The notes: generated from the sequence alone by a model not told the origin. Counted from the first letter of the stretch, positions 1 through 10,393 are shown. The stretch is DNA of 64,000 bases from Candidatus Didemnitutus sp. (GCA_017991595.1 JAGOQJ010000009.1:37577-101576), one strand, 5' to 3'. A program made the numbers and translations.

Positions 1-222
1 GTTGCCGGAGAAATAGAGCAAGGTGAACTTCGCTTCCGGATTCTTCCAGTGCCGCGCGTGCAACGTGATGCCATCGGGCGTCTGCAAGCGGATCGTCTCC
101 GGCGCGAGCGGCGCACGCGCTGACGGACGCAGGAACATCATCCCGGGGGCGACGATCCGCGCCAGCAGGCAGGCCGTAACATAGAGCGCGAGCAGGAGTG
201 CGGACACGCCGAGGATTTTCAT
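1..222 (-). CDS. Alpha/beta hydrolase, N-terminal part (cut by window edge)
   Basis: Only the first 74 codons lie in the window; the gene runs off the left edge. The ATG at 222 opens a hydrophobic N-terminal segment of about 20 residues with a lipobox-like V-T-A-C, so the protein is probably membrane anchored or a lipoprotein. It is followed by the pattern 'T-P-D-G-I-T-L-H-A' and then 'L-L-Y-F-S-G-N', the usual first strands and oxyanion loop of Bem46/FrsA-type alpha/beta hydrolases (normally H-G-N; here S-G-N). The nucleophile elbow is outside the window, so activity cannot be judged. It lies 36 bp downstream of hisS on the same strand and may be co-transcribed with it. Confidence 0.7.
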   Translation of the reverse strand, partial: MKILGVSALLLALYVTACLLARIVAPGMMFLRPSARAPLAPETIRLQTPDGITLHARHWKNPEAKFTLLYFSGN

Positions 223-258
223 CGGGCGCGCGCTTCCTTTCTCAGCTGGTTGAACGGG

Positions 259-1572
259 CTAGCGCCCGCCCAACGCATCGCGCACGGCCTCGACCACGCG
301 GTCGCGCGGCACTTCGCGCTCGGAGCGGTCGGACATGTCGCGGATCTTCACGACGCCCTTGGCGAGTTCGTCGCCGCCGTAGATGAGCGCGAGTTTCGCG
401 CCGGCCTCGGCGGCCGCTTTGAACTGCTTGCCGAAGGCGACGTCCTTGAGCGGATAGTCGACCCGCCAGCCGGCGGCGCGCAGCGCGCGGATGTCGGCGA
501 AGGCCGCGGCACGCTCCGCCTCGCCGCCGATGACGGCGTAGACGTCGGGCGCGTTGACGAAGGTCGGCGTGAGGCCGCGTTGCTCGAGCAGCAGGCCGGT
601 CGTCACGTCGCCGATGGCGAAGCCGACGGCCGGCAGGTCGGCGTAGCCGAGTTTCTTGACGAGATCGTTGTAGCGTCCGCCACCGGCGAGGGCGCGGAGA
701 TCGCCCTTGCGGTCGAAGGCCTCGAAGACGAAGCCCGTGTAGTAGGCGAGGCCGCGCACGACGGCGAGGTCGACGCTGACGAAGTCACCGAGGCCCATCG
801 CGGCGAGGCCGCCGAGAACCTTGCACCAGTCGGCGAGGCGCGCGTTGAGTTTTTCGGAGCCGAACGGCGCGAGCGCCGCTTCGAGGTCGTCGAGGCTCTT
901 GATCTGGAGAAACGCGAGGACCTTGCCCTTCTTCGCCTCGTCGAGCGCGCTGTGCGCCTCAACGTAGCCCTTGAAGGCATCGTCCCCCATCTTCTCGTAG
1001 CGATCGATCGCGCCGAGGATGCCGCGGGACTGCGCGTCGTCGAAGCCGAGCGCTTCGAGGTAGAAAAACCACAGGTCGCGGTCGCTCAGGCGGACGTAGA
1101 AATCGTCCTTCGTCAGGCCGAAGCCCGTCATGCACTGGATCAGCAGCGCGATGAGCTCGATCTCAGCCTCGGGGCCGGCTTCGCCGAAGATGTCGGCGTT
1201 GAATTGGTTGAAGGCGCGGAGGCGGCCCTTTTGCGCGCGTTCGTAGCGGTAGAATTCCGCGATGCTGAACCACTTGATCGGTCGCTTGAGCGCGCCGGCC
1301 TTGGCGCCGACCATGCGACAGACCGTCGGGGTCATCTCCGGGCGGAGCGAGACTTCGCGACCACCTTTATCGGTGAAGGCGAACAGCTGCGTCTCGATTT
1401 CGTCGCCCGACTTGGTCGTGTAGAGTTCGAGCGGCTCGAGGACGGGCGCGTCGTATTCCTGAAAGCCGTAGGACTGAGCGGCTTGGCGCCAGAGACGGAA
1501 GATGTGCTGAAGACGGGAGAAGTCTTCCGGATAAAATTCCCGGAAGCCTGGGAGGGACTGAAAACCGGCCAT
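259..1572 (-). CDS. hisS: Histidyl-tRNA synthetase
   Basis: Class II aminoacyl-tRNA synthetase that charges tRNA-His in the cytoplasm. The 437-residue product has normal length for a bacterial HisRS. Visible signatures are motif 2 with R-Y-E-R and the following F-N-Q-F-N-A-D-I-F-G segment, the histidine-specific loop V-R-G-L-A-Y-Y-T-G-F-V-F-E, and motif 3 with A-G-G-G-R-Y-N-D-L. The C-terminal anticodon-binding domain follows from about residue 340. The ATG start gives the expected N terminus. It sits 29 bp downstream of the HU-like gene on the same strand, and the two are probably one transcript. Confidence 0.95.
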   Translation of the reverse strand: MAGFQSLPGFREFYPEDFSRLQHIFRLWRQAAQSYGFQEYDAPVLEPLELYTTKSGDEIETQLFAFTDKGGREVSLRPEMTPTVCRMVGAKAGALKRPIKWFSIAEFYRYERAQKGRLRAFNQFNADIFGEAGPEAEIELIALLIQCMTGFGLTKDDFYVRLSDRDLWFFYLEALGFDDAQSRGILGAIDRYEKMGDDAFKGYVEAHSALDEAKKGKVLAFLQIKSLDDLEAALAPFGSEKLNARLADWCKVLGGLAAMGLGDFVSVDLAVVRGLAYYTGFVFEAFDRKGDLRALAGGGRYNDLVKKLGYADLPAVGFAIGDVTTGLLLEQRGLTPTFVNAPDVYAVIGGEAERAAAFADIRALRAAGWRVDYPLKDVAFGKQFKAAAEAGAKLALIYGGDELAKGVVKIRDMSDRSEREVPRDRVVEAVRDALGGR

Positions 1573-1601
1573 GAAACGGGTGCGCTACCGACGGACGTCG
1601 C

Positions 1602-1967
1602 TCAGGACGTCTCGTCATCGTCGCCGTCGTCGGCCGAGGCCGGCGCGGGCGGGTTGGCCTTCAGTTGATCGAGGCTGAGGGCCTTGATCTTCTGTTTCAA
1701 AATCTTGCCGCTCTTGAACTTCACGACGGCGCGCTCCGGGATGACGACTTCCGTCTCCGGCTTGTTCGGGTTGCGGCCGACGCGGGCTTTGCGCACTTGC
1801 ACTTCCAGAACTCCGAAGTTGCGCAACTCGACGTTCCGGCCCGCGGCGAGCGCGTCCATGACGATATCGAGAGTCATCTGCACAGTATCTTGGATTTGTT
1901 TCTGCGGGAACCCGGTCTTCTCGTAGATTTCGAGGACGATTTCGCGTTTGGTCAGATTGGTCGACAT
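1602..1967 (-). CDS. HU/IHF-family DNA-binding protein with acidic tail
   Basis: Histone-like nucleoid protein of 121 residues. Residues 1-92 form the HU/IHF fold: N-terminal helices starting T-K-R-E-I-V, then the DNA-bending beta arm containing G-R-N-P with the intercalating proline. HU/IHF proteins are usually 90-100 residues. This one carries about 25 further residues, proline/alanine-rich and ending in a run of Asp/Glu. Such tails can modulate DNA binding, but that is inference here. The gene is divergent from the methyltransferase at 2076 across 108 bp and heads a likely transcript with hisS. It could be named himA or hup, but the sequence does not decide between IHF and HU. Confidence 0.9.
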   Translation of the reverse strand: MSTNLTKREIVLEIYEKTGFPQKQIQDTVQMTLDIVMDALAAGRNVELRNFGVLEVQVRKARVGRNPNKPETEVVIPERAVVKFKSGKILKQKIKALSLDQLKANPPAPASADDGDDDETS

Positions 1968-2075
1968 GGCGTGGGCGGGGTTAAGTGATGACGCTAGGTT
2001 GACGGCACAAACAATTCACCACCGCGTGCTTGCGTCAATGGCAAACCCGCGTAAGGGGTTCTGCCTATCCGACTC

Positions 2076-2771
2076 ATGCCCGATCCCACCGCAGTGCGCT
2101 CCATGTTTGCCCGGATTGCCGGGCGCTACGATGTGGCCAACCACCTTCTCAGTGGCGGCGTTGATTATTGGTGGCGCCAACGTCTGGTGCGCGCCGTGCA
2201 CGACGCCCGCCCGCAGGACGTGCTCGATCTCGCAACTGGCAGCGGTGACGTGGCTTTCGCGATTTCCAACGGTTTGCCGCGCACGGTGCGGATCACCGGC
2301 ATGGATTTCTGCCAGCCGATGCTGGACGAGGCGGTGAAGAAGCGGGCGGCGAACGCGCGCTGGCGCGACATTGCCTTTCAGCAAGGTGACGGCATGGCCC
2401 TGCCCTTGGCCGATGCGCAGTATGACGCAGTCACGATCTCCTTCGGCCTCCGCAACATGGCGGACCGACACAAGTCGCTGAGCGAGATGCGCCGCGTGCT
2501 GCGCCCGGGCGGGCGGCTGTTCGTGCTGGAGTTCTCGCAGCCCGCCGCGTGGTTCCGTCCGTTTTATTATGGTTACCTGAAGTTCGTGCTGCCGACGATC
2601 GCGAGTGTCGTGACTGGCGACCGCGGCGCCTACGAGTATCTCTGCGGGTCAATCGAACAATTTCCCGGACGCGAGGCGATGAGCGCGGAGATCCTACGCG
2701 CCGGCTTCAAGCGCGTGCACGCGACGCCGCTGACCTTCGGCATCGTGGCGTTGCACGAAGCGGTGGCCTGA
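2076..2771 (+). CDS. ubiE: Demethylmenaquinone/ubiquinone C-methyltransferase
   Basis: SAM-dependent methyltransferase of the UbiE/MenG family (231 residues), which C-methylates demethylmenaquinone or its benzoquinone counterpart in quinone synthesis. Visible features are the N-terminal V-R-x-M-F-x-R-I-A-x-R-Y-D segment typical of UbiE, the SAM-binding glycine motif L-D-L-A-T-G-S-G-D at about residues 50-58, and I-S-F-G-L-R-N-M with the adjacent L-R-P-G-G motif. Which quinone is methylated cannot be read from this gene; menaquinone is more likely in Verrucomicrobia (inference). It converges with the YqaE/IscA pair on the other strand. The ATG at 2076 matches the family N terminus. Confidence 0.9.
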   Translation: MPDPTAVRSMFARIAGRYDVANHLLSGGVDYWWRQRLVRAVHDARPQDVLDLATGSGDVAFAISNGLPRTVRITGMDFCQPMLDEAVKKRAANARWRDIAFQQGDGMALPLADAQYDAVTISFGLRNMADRHKSLSEMRRVLRPGGRLFVLEFSQPAAWFRPFYYGYLKFVLPTIASVVTGDRGAYEYLCGSIEQFPGREAMSAEILRAGFKRVHATPLTFGIVALHEAVA

Positions 2772-2834
2772 GACGACACGGCATCACGCGCCGCGAGTCG
2801 CACGCCGCGCCGCGCGCCCGAGCCCAAGGTTGCG

Positions 2835-3032
2835 CTACTTCGTGGTGCGCACGGCGCGCTCGAGCTTGGCCGCGCGCTGGTCGGCGTAATGGTTGTTCAC
2901 CACGAGCACGGCGTGGATCGCCCCGGGCACGTAGAAGCAGAGCGTGAGCAACAGGTTCAGGAAAAACTGCACGGGTTTGCCGCAGAGCAGCACCGCGACC
3001 GGCGGCAGGACGATGGCGAGGAAGAGTCGCAC
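2835..3032 (-). CDS. YqaE/Pmp3-family small membrane protein
   Basis: A 65-residue peptide starting at GTG 3032, one base after the stop of the IscA-like gene, so translation is probably coupled. It has two hydrophobic helices (residues 2-17 and 22-46) separated by C-G-K-P, followed by a charged tail. The P-P-V-A-V and P-G-x-I-H-A patterns are those of the UPF0057/Pmp3/YqaE family, whose members are stress-related membrane peptides of unclear biochemical role. A longer in-frame reading starting further upstream would overlap the Fe-S gene almost entirely and is not credible. Confidence 0.8.
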   Translation of the reverse strand: MRLFLAIVLPPVAVLLCGKPVQFFLNLLLTLCFYVPGAIHAVLVVNNHYADQRAAKLERAVRTTK

Positions 3033-3033
3033 G

Positions 3034-3351
3034 TCAGTTGAAGGATTTGCCGCAACCGCAGGTGCTCTGCGCATTGGGATTCCGGATCTCGAAGCCCTTG
3101 CCTTGGAGGCCGTCGTCGAAATCCACGCTCGAACCGCTGAGGTAAACAAGGCTGGTCGCATCCATCAGCACCTCGACGCCCTCGGTGACGAAGCGTTGAT
3201 CGCCGTCCTTGGGCAGATCGAAGGACATGCCGTATTGGAAACCGGAGCAGCCGCCGTTCTCGATGAACACCCGCAGTCGCTTCTGCGGGTCACCGAGGCC
3301 GGCTTGCATCGAGCGCACTTGCTGGGCGGCGCGGGGCGTGAGCGTGATCAT
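3034..3351 (-). CDS. A-type Fe-S cluster carrier (IscA/ErpA/HesB family)
   Basis: Fe-S assembly carrier of 105 residues, the normal family length. The three conserved cysteines are present: one in G-G-C-S-G-F and two in the C-terminal T-C-G-C-G-K-S-F. Family members pass [2Fe-2S] or [4Fe-4S] clusters to client apoproteins. No isc or suf genes are adjacent, so its partners are elsewhere. It is the first gene of a two-gene unit with the YqaE-like peptide. Whether it corresponds to ErpA or to IscA/SufA cannot be settled from sequence alone. Confidence 0.92.
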   Translation of the reverse strand: MITLTPRAAQQVRSMQAGLGDPQKRLRVFIENGGCSGFQYGMSFDLPKDGDQRFVTEGVEVLMDATSLVYLSGSSVDFDDGLQGKGFEIRNPNAQSTCGCGKSFN

Positions 3352-3488
3352 GCGCGCAACCTAAACCCGCTCTCCCGCTTGTCAACGGACGCCACCGCCT
3401 GCGACTGCTGGTAAATCCGTGCGGCGCGCGGACCGTGCCCCGGGTGATTCCTCCCTCGTGAAGCAGGAACCGTGCAACTTTCGCCGCT

Positions 3489-4526
3489 GTGTTCTTGCCA
3501 GCTTCGGCCCCGGCCCGTTTTCTCCCGGCAGTGGCCTCCTTGAAGCACATCTTCAACGAACTGCATTACGAACTCACCCGGAAGATCTCCGAGGGTGGGA
3601 TGGGCGTCGTTTACGAAGCCGTGCAGCGCGGCTCGGGCCAGTTCAGCAAGGTCGTCGCGATCAAACTCATCCGGGAGGAATATTCCTCCATCCCGGAATT
3701 CCAGAAAAACTTCATCGGCGAGGCCCGGCTCGTCGCCGACCTGATCCACACCAACATCGTCCAGACTTACCACCTCGGCCAGATCGGCGGGCAGTATTTC
3801 ATGACGATGGAATACGTGAACGGCATGAACCTCGAGCAGTTCCTCGAGCGCCATGCCGAGTTGAAGCGCCCGCTGCCGGTCGACCTCGCGGCCTTCATCG
3901 TCTCCCGCGTCTGCCGCGGCCTCGCCTACGCGCACACGAAACGCGGCACCGACGGCCGCCTGCTCGGCATCGTCCATCGCGACGTGAACCCGAAGAACGT
4001 CATGCTCGCCGTCGAAGGCGACGTGAAGCTCACGGACTTCGGCATAGCGAAGGCTCTGGACCTGATGTATAACGAGGAAGGCAAAGTCATCCCGGGCAAG
4101 GACGAGTATCTCTCCCCCGAGGGCGCCAGTTACGCCGTGACCGATGCCCGCTCCGATCTTTTCTCGCTCGGCATCGTGTTGTCCGAGCTGCTGCTGGGCC
4201 GGAACTGCTTCCGCTCCGCCAACCGCCTCGATTCGCGCCGCAACATCCTCCAGATGCCCATCCCGCGCTTCAGCGTGCTGCGCCCCGACATCGACGCCCG
4301 CCTCGAAGGCATTCTGCAACGCGCGCTCCAACGCCCCCGCGAGCTGCGTTATCAATCCGCCTCCGAGATGATGACCGATCTCGAGCTCTACCTTTACAGC
4401 GACCGCTACGGCCCGACCAACGAGAAGCTGGCCGTTTACCTGCGCGAGCTGTCCGCCCCGCCCACGCCATCCCCCACCGCTCGCCCCGCGCTCCCCACCC
4501 CGCCACCCCTTGAACGCCTCGGCTGA
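3489..4526 (+). CDS. Serine/threonine protein kinase (Hanks type)
   Basis: Cytosolic eukaryotic-like kinase, about 345 residues with no membrane segment or extracellular domain. The catalytic core is complete by inspection: the glycine loop E-G-G-M-G-V-V at 35-41, Lys59 in [12 protein letters not shown] with Asp165, D-F-G at 183-185, and an S-P-E motif in place of A-P-E. The start is uncertain: GTG 3489, GTG 3531 or TTG 3540 are all possible and none has a clear ribosome binding site. The kinase domain itself begins near residue 25, which favours a later start. It ends 12 bp before rpoN, suggesting a shared transcript and a possible link to sigma-54 control. Confidence 0.88.
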   Translation: MFLPASAPARFLPAVASLKHIFNELHYELTRKISEGGMGVVYEAVQRGSGQFSKVVAIKLIREEYSSIPEFQKNFIGEARLVADLIHTNIVQTYHLGQIGGQYFMTMEYVNGMNLEQFLERHAELKRPLPVDLAAFIVSRVCRGLAYAHTKRGTDGRLLGIVHRDVNPKNVMLAVEGDVKLTDFGIAKALDLMYNEEGKVIPGKDEYLSPEGASYAVTDARSDLFSLGIVLSELLLGRNCFRSANRLDSRRNILQMPIPRFSVLRPDIDARLEGILQRALQRPRELRYQSASEMMTDLELYLYSDRYGPTNEKLAVYLRELSAPPTPSPTARPALPTPPPLERLG

Positions 4527-4538
4527 TCCATCGCGCGC

Positions 4539-6008
4539 ATGAGTGGTCCGGGCTTCCATCAAGGCTTCCAGCAGCGGCAGACGCAGCAGCTCGTGCTCGC
4601 GCCGCAGATGCGGCAGTCGCTCAAGATCCTGCAGGTCGCGGCCATGGATCTGCGCGCCGCCATCCAGGAGGAACTCCAGGCCAATCCCACCCTTGAGGAA
4701 CTGCCCATGGAGGGCATCAGCCTCGACCGCCGCGAAGCCAACACTGAGAACGAAGGCGATGCCTCGCCTGAGACCGGCTCGCAGGAGGCGATGGATTTTT
4801 CCAAGGACAAGGACCTCGAGATCCTCGGCAAACTCAACGATGACTGGCGCGACCACCTCAGCGACACCGGCGGCGTCCGGCAGACCACGCCCGAGGAAGA
4901 CGAACGTCGCCAGCACTTCCTCGATTCCCTCACCAGCGAGACGTCCCTCTCCGAGCATCTCATCCAGCAGGCCGAGCTCACCGAGGCGACGCCTGAGGTG
5001 CGCGCCGCCATGCGCTACCTCGTCGGCAGCCTCGACGATCGCGGTTTCCTCACCGCGACCCTCTCCGACATCGCGATGATGTCGGGCCTGCCGCTCGATG
5101 TCGTGCAACAGGCCTCCAAACTGCTCCGCACCTTCGATCCGCCCGGCATCGGCGCCGTCGACCTAGGCGACTGCCTGCTGCTCCAGCTCGCGCACAAGGG
5201 CCGGGAAAAATCCGTCGCCGCGCGCATCATCCGCGATCACTTCGAGTTGCTCGTCCGCCGACGCATTCCCGACCTCGCGCGCCGCACCGGCCTCGGCCCC
5301 GAAATCATCCAGGAAGCCATCGAGGAGATTGGCACGCTCGACCCCGCGCCGGGCCGCCGCTTCGGCGACGACTCCAACCGCGTCGTCGTGCCCGATGTCA
5401 CCGTCGAGAAGGAAGGCACCGAGTGGAAGATCACGCTCAACCAGGATTACATCCCGCGCCTCCGGCTCTCCAACACCTACAAGGATCTCATCGCGAAGGG
5501 CACGCTGAACAAGACCGAGCGCGACTACCTCCGCGAGAAGCTCCGCTCCGGTAAGTTCATCATCAATGCCATCGAGCAGCGCCAGCGCACGATCGAGCGC
5601 ATCACGCGGGAAATTCTGCGCCACCAGGCCGAGTTTTTCGAGGAAGGCGTCTCGAAATTGAAGCCGCTCACGATGACCCAGATCGCCGACATCATCGGCG
5701 TGCATGAGACCACGGTGAGCCGCGCCGTCGCCAACAAATACATGCGCACGCCGCACGGCGTCTTCGACATGAAGTTTTTCTTCACCTCCGGCTACCAATC
5801 GGAGGCGGGCCAAGCCGTGGCCAACACCAGCGTGAAGGAAATGATCGCCGACATCGTAGCCGGCGAGGACCCCGGCGCGCCCTTGAGCGATCAGGACATC
5901 GTCGGCGTGCTTGACAGCAAAGGCCTCAAGATTGCCCGCCGCACCGTGGCCAAGTATCGCGAGGAACTCGGCTTGCTGCCGAGCAACCTGCGGCGGCGTT
6001 ACGATTGA
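4539..6008 (+). CDS. rpoN: RNA polymerase sigma-54 factor
   Basis: Sigma-54 of 489 residues, which directs RNA polymerase to -24/-12 promoters and needs AAA+ activators. All regions are recognisable: the glutamine-rich activator-interacting region I (Q-L-V-L-A-P-Q-M-R-Q-S-L-K-I-L-Q) at the N terminus, an acidic region II (about 52-115), the core-binding domain, the helix-turn-helix around M-T-Q-I-A-D-I-I-G-V-H-E-T-T-V-S-R-A-V, and the terminal RpoN box A-R-R-T-V-A-K-Y-R-E that reads the -24 element. The ATG at 4539 gives the canonical N terminus. It directly follows a Ser/Thr kinase gene. No sigma-54 activator is encoded in the window. Confidence 0.96.
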   Translation: MSGPGFHQGFQQRQTQQLVLAPQMRQSLKILQVAAMDLRAAIQEELQANPTLEELPMEGISLDRREANTENEGDASPETGSQEAMDFSKDKDLEILGKLNDDWRDHLSDTGGVRQTTPEEDERRQHFLDSLTSETSLSEHLIQQAELTEATPEVRAAMRYLVGSLDDRGFLTATLSDIAMMSGLPLDVVQQASKLLRTFDPPGIGAVDLGDCLLLQLAHKGREKSVAARIIRDHFELLVRRRIPDLARRTGLGPEIIQEAIEEIGTLDPAPGRRFGDDSNRVVVPDVTVEKEGTEWKITLNQDYIPRLRLSNTYKDLIAKGTLNKTERDYLREKLRSGKFIINAIEQRQRTIERITREILRHQAEFFEEGVSKLKPLTMTQIADIIGVHETTVSRAVANKYMRTPHGVFDMKFFFTSGYQSEAGQAVANTSVKEMIADIVAGEDPGAPLSDQDIVGVLDSKGLKIARRTVAKYREELGLLPSNLRRRYD

Positions 6009-6053
6009 ACTCACTCGGATGCGGACGCGGCTCGGGGTCAGCGCTTTCACCGC

Positions 6054-6100
6054 GCGCCCGCCGTCGCCCCTGTTGTCGGTTCATGCGCCCGCCGTCGCCC
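6054..6100. repeat. 16-bp direct repeat
   Basis: GCGCCCGCCGTCGCCC occurs twice, at 6054-6069 and 6085-6100, with 15 bp between the copies. Identity is perfect. The function is unknown; in GC-rich DNA such a repeat may be chance. Confidence 0.6.
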
Positions 6101-6165
6101 ATGATCACCGCATCGATCCCGCCCCACGTGCACCCAGCTATGGTGCGGCCCACGCCGGTGGCAAA

Positions 6166-6250
6166 GTAACCTATTAGGTTACCAATGTGAATGACGCGAC
6201 CGCGTCGTTTCACTCTGGAGTGAGGCGAAAAGCGTAACCGAATGGGTTAC
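6166..6250. repeat. Cluster of four perfect inverted repeats bracketed by GTAACC-N5-GGTTAC
   Basis: GTAACC-TATTA-GGTTAC lies at 6166-6182 and GTAACC-GAATG-GGTTAC at 6234-6250, with start points 68 bp apart. Between them lie GACGCG-AC-CGCGTC (6193-6206) and TCACTC-TG-GAGTGA (6210-6223). The two outer 17-bp palindromes share identical arms but differ in the spacer, as expected of a protein-binding site present in two copies. The two inner ones have 2-nt loops, so they are more likely DNA sites than RNA hairpins. This suggests an operator array or attachment-like element; no cognate protein is identifiable. Confidence 0.65.
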
Positions 6251-6298
6251 ACAACAGGACGCGCGACTGACGGCTTGGTTCGACCGCCCCAAAAGCAC

Positions 6299-6360
6299 GG
6301 AGTCATCCTCCTCCGACCGGTCCTGTAGCCAACGGGAACCACGGGAAGATGGATGACTCC
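6299..6360. repeat. 10-bp inverted repeat with 42-bp spacer
   Basis: GGAGTCATCC (6299-6308) is the exact reverse complement of GGATGACTCC (6351-6360). Transcribed in either direction this would close a 42-nt loop that itself contains the palindrome GACCGGTC. It could be part of a structured RNA. No promoter or terminator is evident. Confidence 0.5.
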
Positions 6361-6468
6361 CCTCCATGACGCAGGCCACGTGCCACGGTTACGTGAGGCA
6401 TTGCACGGAAAATCGACGCTCCGCGCACAACGGCGCGCGCGCATGCGCGCCATGCCCGCGTGCGCACC

Positions 6469-6858
6469 TCAGGCGCTCAGTCCCAGCGCATCGTGCAGCG
6501 CCTTGCGGATCTGCTGCACCGTAGCGGGCTTCAGGAGCAACGCGCTCAACTCCGCCAGCGGCACGCCACGACTGAGCAGATCGGGATTCATGTAGCCCGT
6601 CATGAGAATACGTTTCGCGTTCGGCTGCTGGTTCATCGCCGTGACGAGAAATTCCAAGCCCTGCATGCGACCGGGCAACATGTGGTCGCAGAGCAACGCG
6701 TCAAATTGCCGGGTGGCGAGGAGCATCAGTGCCTCGTCAGCCGTGGCCGCCGTCTCGATCTCGAACTCTCGCTCGAAGTTGAGACACATTGCCTTCGTCA
6801 GTTGCGGCTCGTCCTCGAGCAGCAAAACGACGGGCCGGCGGCGACTCTCCTCGGACAT
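6469..6858 (-). CDS. Single-domain response regulator (receiver only)
   Basis: A 129-residue CheY-like receiver with no output domain. Phosphorylation-site features are visible: acidic pair in L-L-E-D-E-P (about 14-18), phospho-acceptor Asp in L-L-C-D-H-M-L-P-G (about 58), Thr in I-L-M-T-G-Y, and conserved Lys in L-L-L-K-P-A. The start ATG at 6858 lies 2 bp after the stop of the upstream receiver gene, so the two are an operon. Receiver-only proteins act as phosphate shuttles or bind targets directly. No cognate kinase is adjacent, though two hybrid kinases lie about 25-30 kb away. Confidence 0.88.
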   Translation of the reverse strand: MSEESRRRPVVLLLEDEPQLTKAMCLNFEREFEIETAATADEALMLLATRQFDALLCDHMLPGRMQGLEFLVTAMNQQPNAKRILMTGYMNPDLLSRGVPLAELSALLLKPATVQQIRKALHDALGLSA

Positions 6859-6860
6859 GC

Positions 6861-7280
6861 TCAGTGCGTCGCCTGATCGTAGAGTTTGGCCGCTTCCTGC
6901 ACCGTTTTCACCAGCTCCGGCAAGGAGACCGGCTTGAGCAGGTAGCGGTAGAGCGCCGCCTCGTTCACGCTGCGCAGCAGCATCTCGGGCTTCATGTAGC
7001 CGGTGACGAGGATGCGCTGCGTGTCCGGATATTCCTCCCGCACGTGCACGAGGAAGCCCAGCCCGTTGCCACCGGGCATCAGATGATCGCACACGAGCAC
7101 CTTGTAGGGCTTCTTGTGCAGCAGAAAGCCCGCCTCGCGCGCGGAGCTCGCGGTATCGACCTCGAAGTGCGGCGAGAGCGCCTCCGCATAGAGCGAGAGC
7201 AGCGGCTTCTCGTCGTCCACGAGCAGCACGGAACCAAGCTTGGCAGGAACAGGGGAAGGCGCACTGGCCGGAGCGGTCAT
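6861..7280 (-). CDS. Single-domain response regulator (receiver only)
   Basis: A 139-residue receiver with a short Ala/Pro-rich N-terminal extension (residues 1-15). It contains V-D-D-E-K (acid pocket), V-C-D-H-L-M-P-G (phospho-acceptor Asp), I-L-V-T-G-Y and L-L-K-P-V-S (Lys). It resembles the next gene downstream closely in layout, including the unusual C-D-H at the phosphorylation site and T-G-Y-M after the Thr, which points to a tandem duplication followed by divergence. It is divergent from the ankyrin-like gene across 114 bp. Confidence 0.88.
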   Translation of the reverse strand: MTAPASAPSPVPAKLGSVLLVDDEKPLLSLYAEALSPHFEVDTASSAREAGFLLHKKPYKVLVCDHLMPGGNGLGFLVHVREEYPDTQRILVTGYMKPEMLLRSVNEAALYRYLLKPVSLPELVKTVQEAAKLYDQATH

Positions 7281-7394
7281 CGCTCACGAACCTTGTTTGC
7301 GCCCAACGGCTTGGCAAACCCAAAGACGCCGGTCCGCCACCGGGAATTGGTTTGCGTGACTCGCGCCTCGCCTGTTCTCTGGCGGGTATTGCTC

Positions 7395-9805
<2,411 letters not shown>

Positions 9806-9817
9806 GCCCCGCACCGG

Positions 9818-10354
9818 ATGTTCTCCACGCGCTCATTCGTTCTCGCCGCGGTTGCGACTCTGCTCGCGACCGCGCCCTTCGCCTCGGCAGCGGAACCGAC
9901 CAAGGAGCAACCTGCTCCCGCCGCCGCCGCGCCGGCCCCTGCGCCTGCGCCCGCTGCCGCCCCGGCGAAGAAGGAAGCCCCGCCCGCACCACCGACCGTC
10001 GGACCGGTCGTGGTGATGCCTGAGTTCCAAGTCACCGGCGGACGCCTCCGCGAGATCGACAACCGCATCAAGCGCGTCGAGAAGCAGATCACCCGCGAGA
10101 AGAAGGCGCTCGCGAAGAACCCGGTCAACGAGACCATCAACTCCGACAAACTGTCCAAGGCCGCGATGGTGTTCGGCGGTAATTCCGCCAGTCATCTGGC
10201 GGCCCTCGCCGCCGCCCGCGTGGCCTCGTTGGAGAAGGAGCTGTCGATGCTTGAGACACTGCGCACTCCGCTGACCGCGGAGCAGCGCCAGTTGCTCGAA
10301 AAGGAAATCGAGGCCCAACGCGTCTATCGCCGCGAGCTCGATCAGGTCCGCTAG
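9818..10354 (+). CDS. Secreted Ala/Pro-rich coiled-coil protein, function unknown
   Basis: I do not recognise a family. The 178-residue product starts with a clear Sec signal peptide (cleavage after A-S-A near residue 24). A low-complexity Ala/Pro segment of about 35 residues follows, then a helical, charged C-terminal half with heptad-like spacing (residues 75-178), probably a coiled coil. It is probably periplasmic. It follows eno by 12 bp and precedes a strong terminator, so it is likely read through from the enolase transcript. Confidence 0.75.
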   Translation: MFSTRSFVLAAVATLLATAPFASAAEPTKEQPAPAAAAPAPAPAPAAAPAKKEAPPAPPTVGPVVVMPEFQVTGGRLREIDNRIKRVEKQITREKKALAKNPVNETINSDKLSKAAMVFGGNSASHLAALAAARVASLEKELSMLETLRTPLTAEQRQLLEKEIEAQRVYRRELDQVR

Positions 10355-10393
10355 ACTCAGCGAGATCGCACCGCGCCCGCGCCAAAACTTACC

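Larger units (their letters stand above)
6009..6468. other. 460-bp non-coding region rich in dyad repeats
   Basis: This stretch lies between the 3' end of rpoN and the 3' end of a receiver gene on the other strand. No open reading frame looks protein-like. It contains a 16-bp direct repeat (6054 and 6085), a cluster of four perfect short palindromes (6166-6250), a 10-bp inverted repeat spaced by 42 bp (6299-6308 and 6351-6360), a lone GGTTAC half-site at 6387-6392 and a GC-only palindrome at 6437-6450. Because both flanking genes end here, ordinary promoters for them are not expected. A small RNA, a regulatory locus or a mobile-element remnant are all possible. Confidence 0.6.

Noticed and set aside
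250..1668. 472-residue open frame on the plus strand
   Set aside because: It is antisense to hisS; the composition is that of a GC-rich shadow frame and no family is recognisable.
3348..5108. 586-residue minus-strand open frame
   Set aside because: Antisense to the kinase and rpoN, both of which have clear family motifs.
6437..6450. Palindrome GCGCGCATGCGCGC as terminator of the receiver genes
   Set aside because: No T tract on either strand; may simply reflect alternating GC composition.
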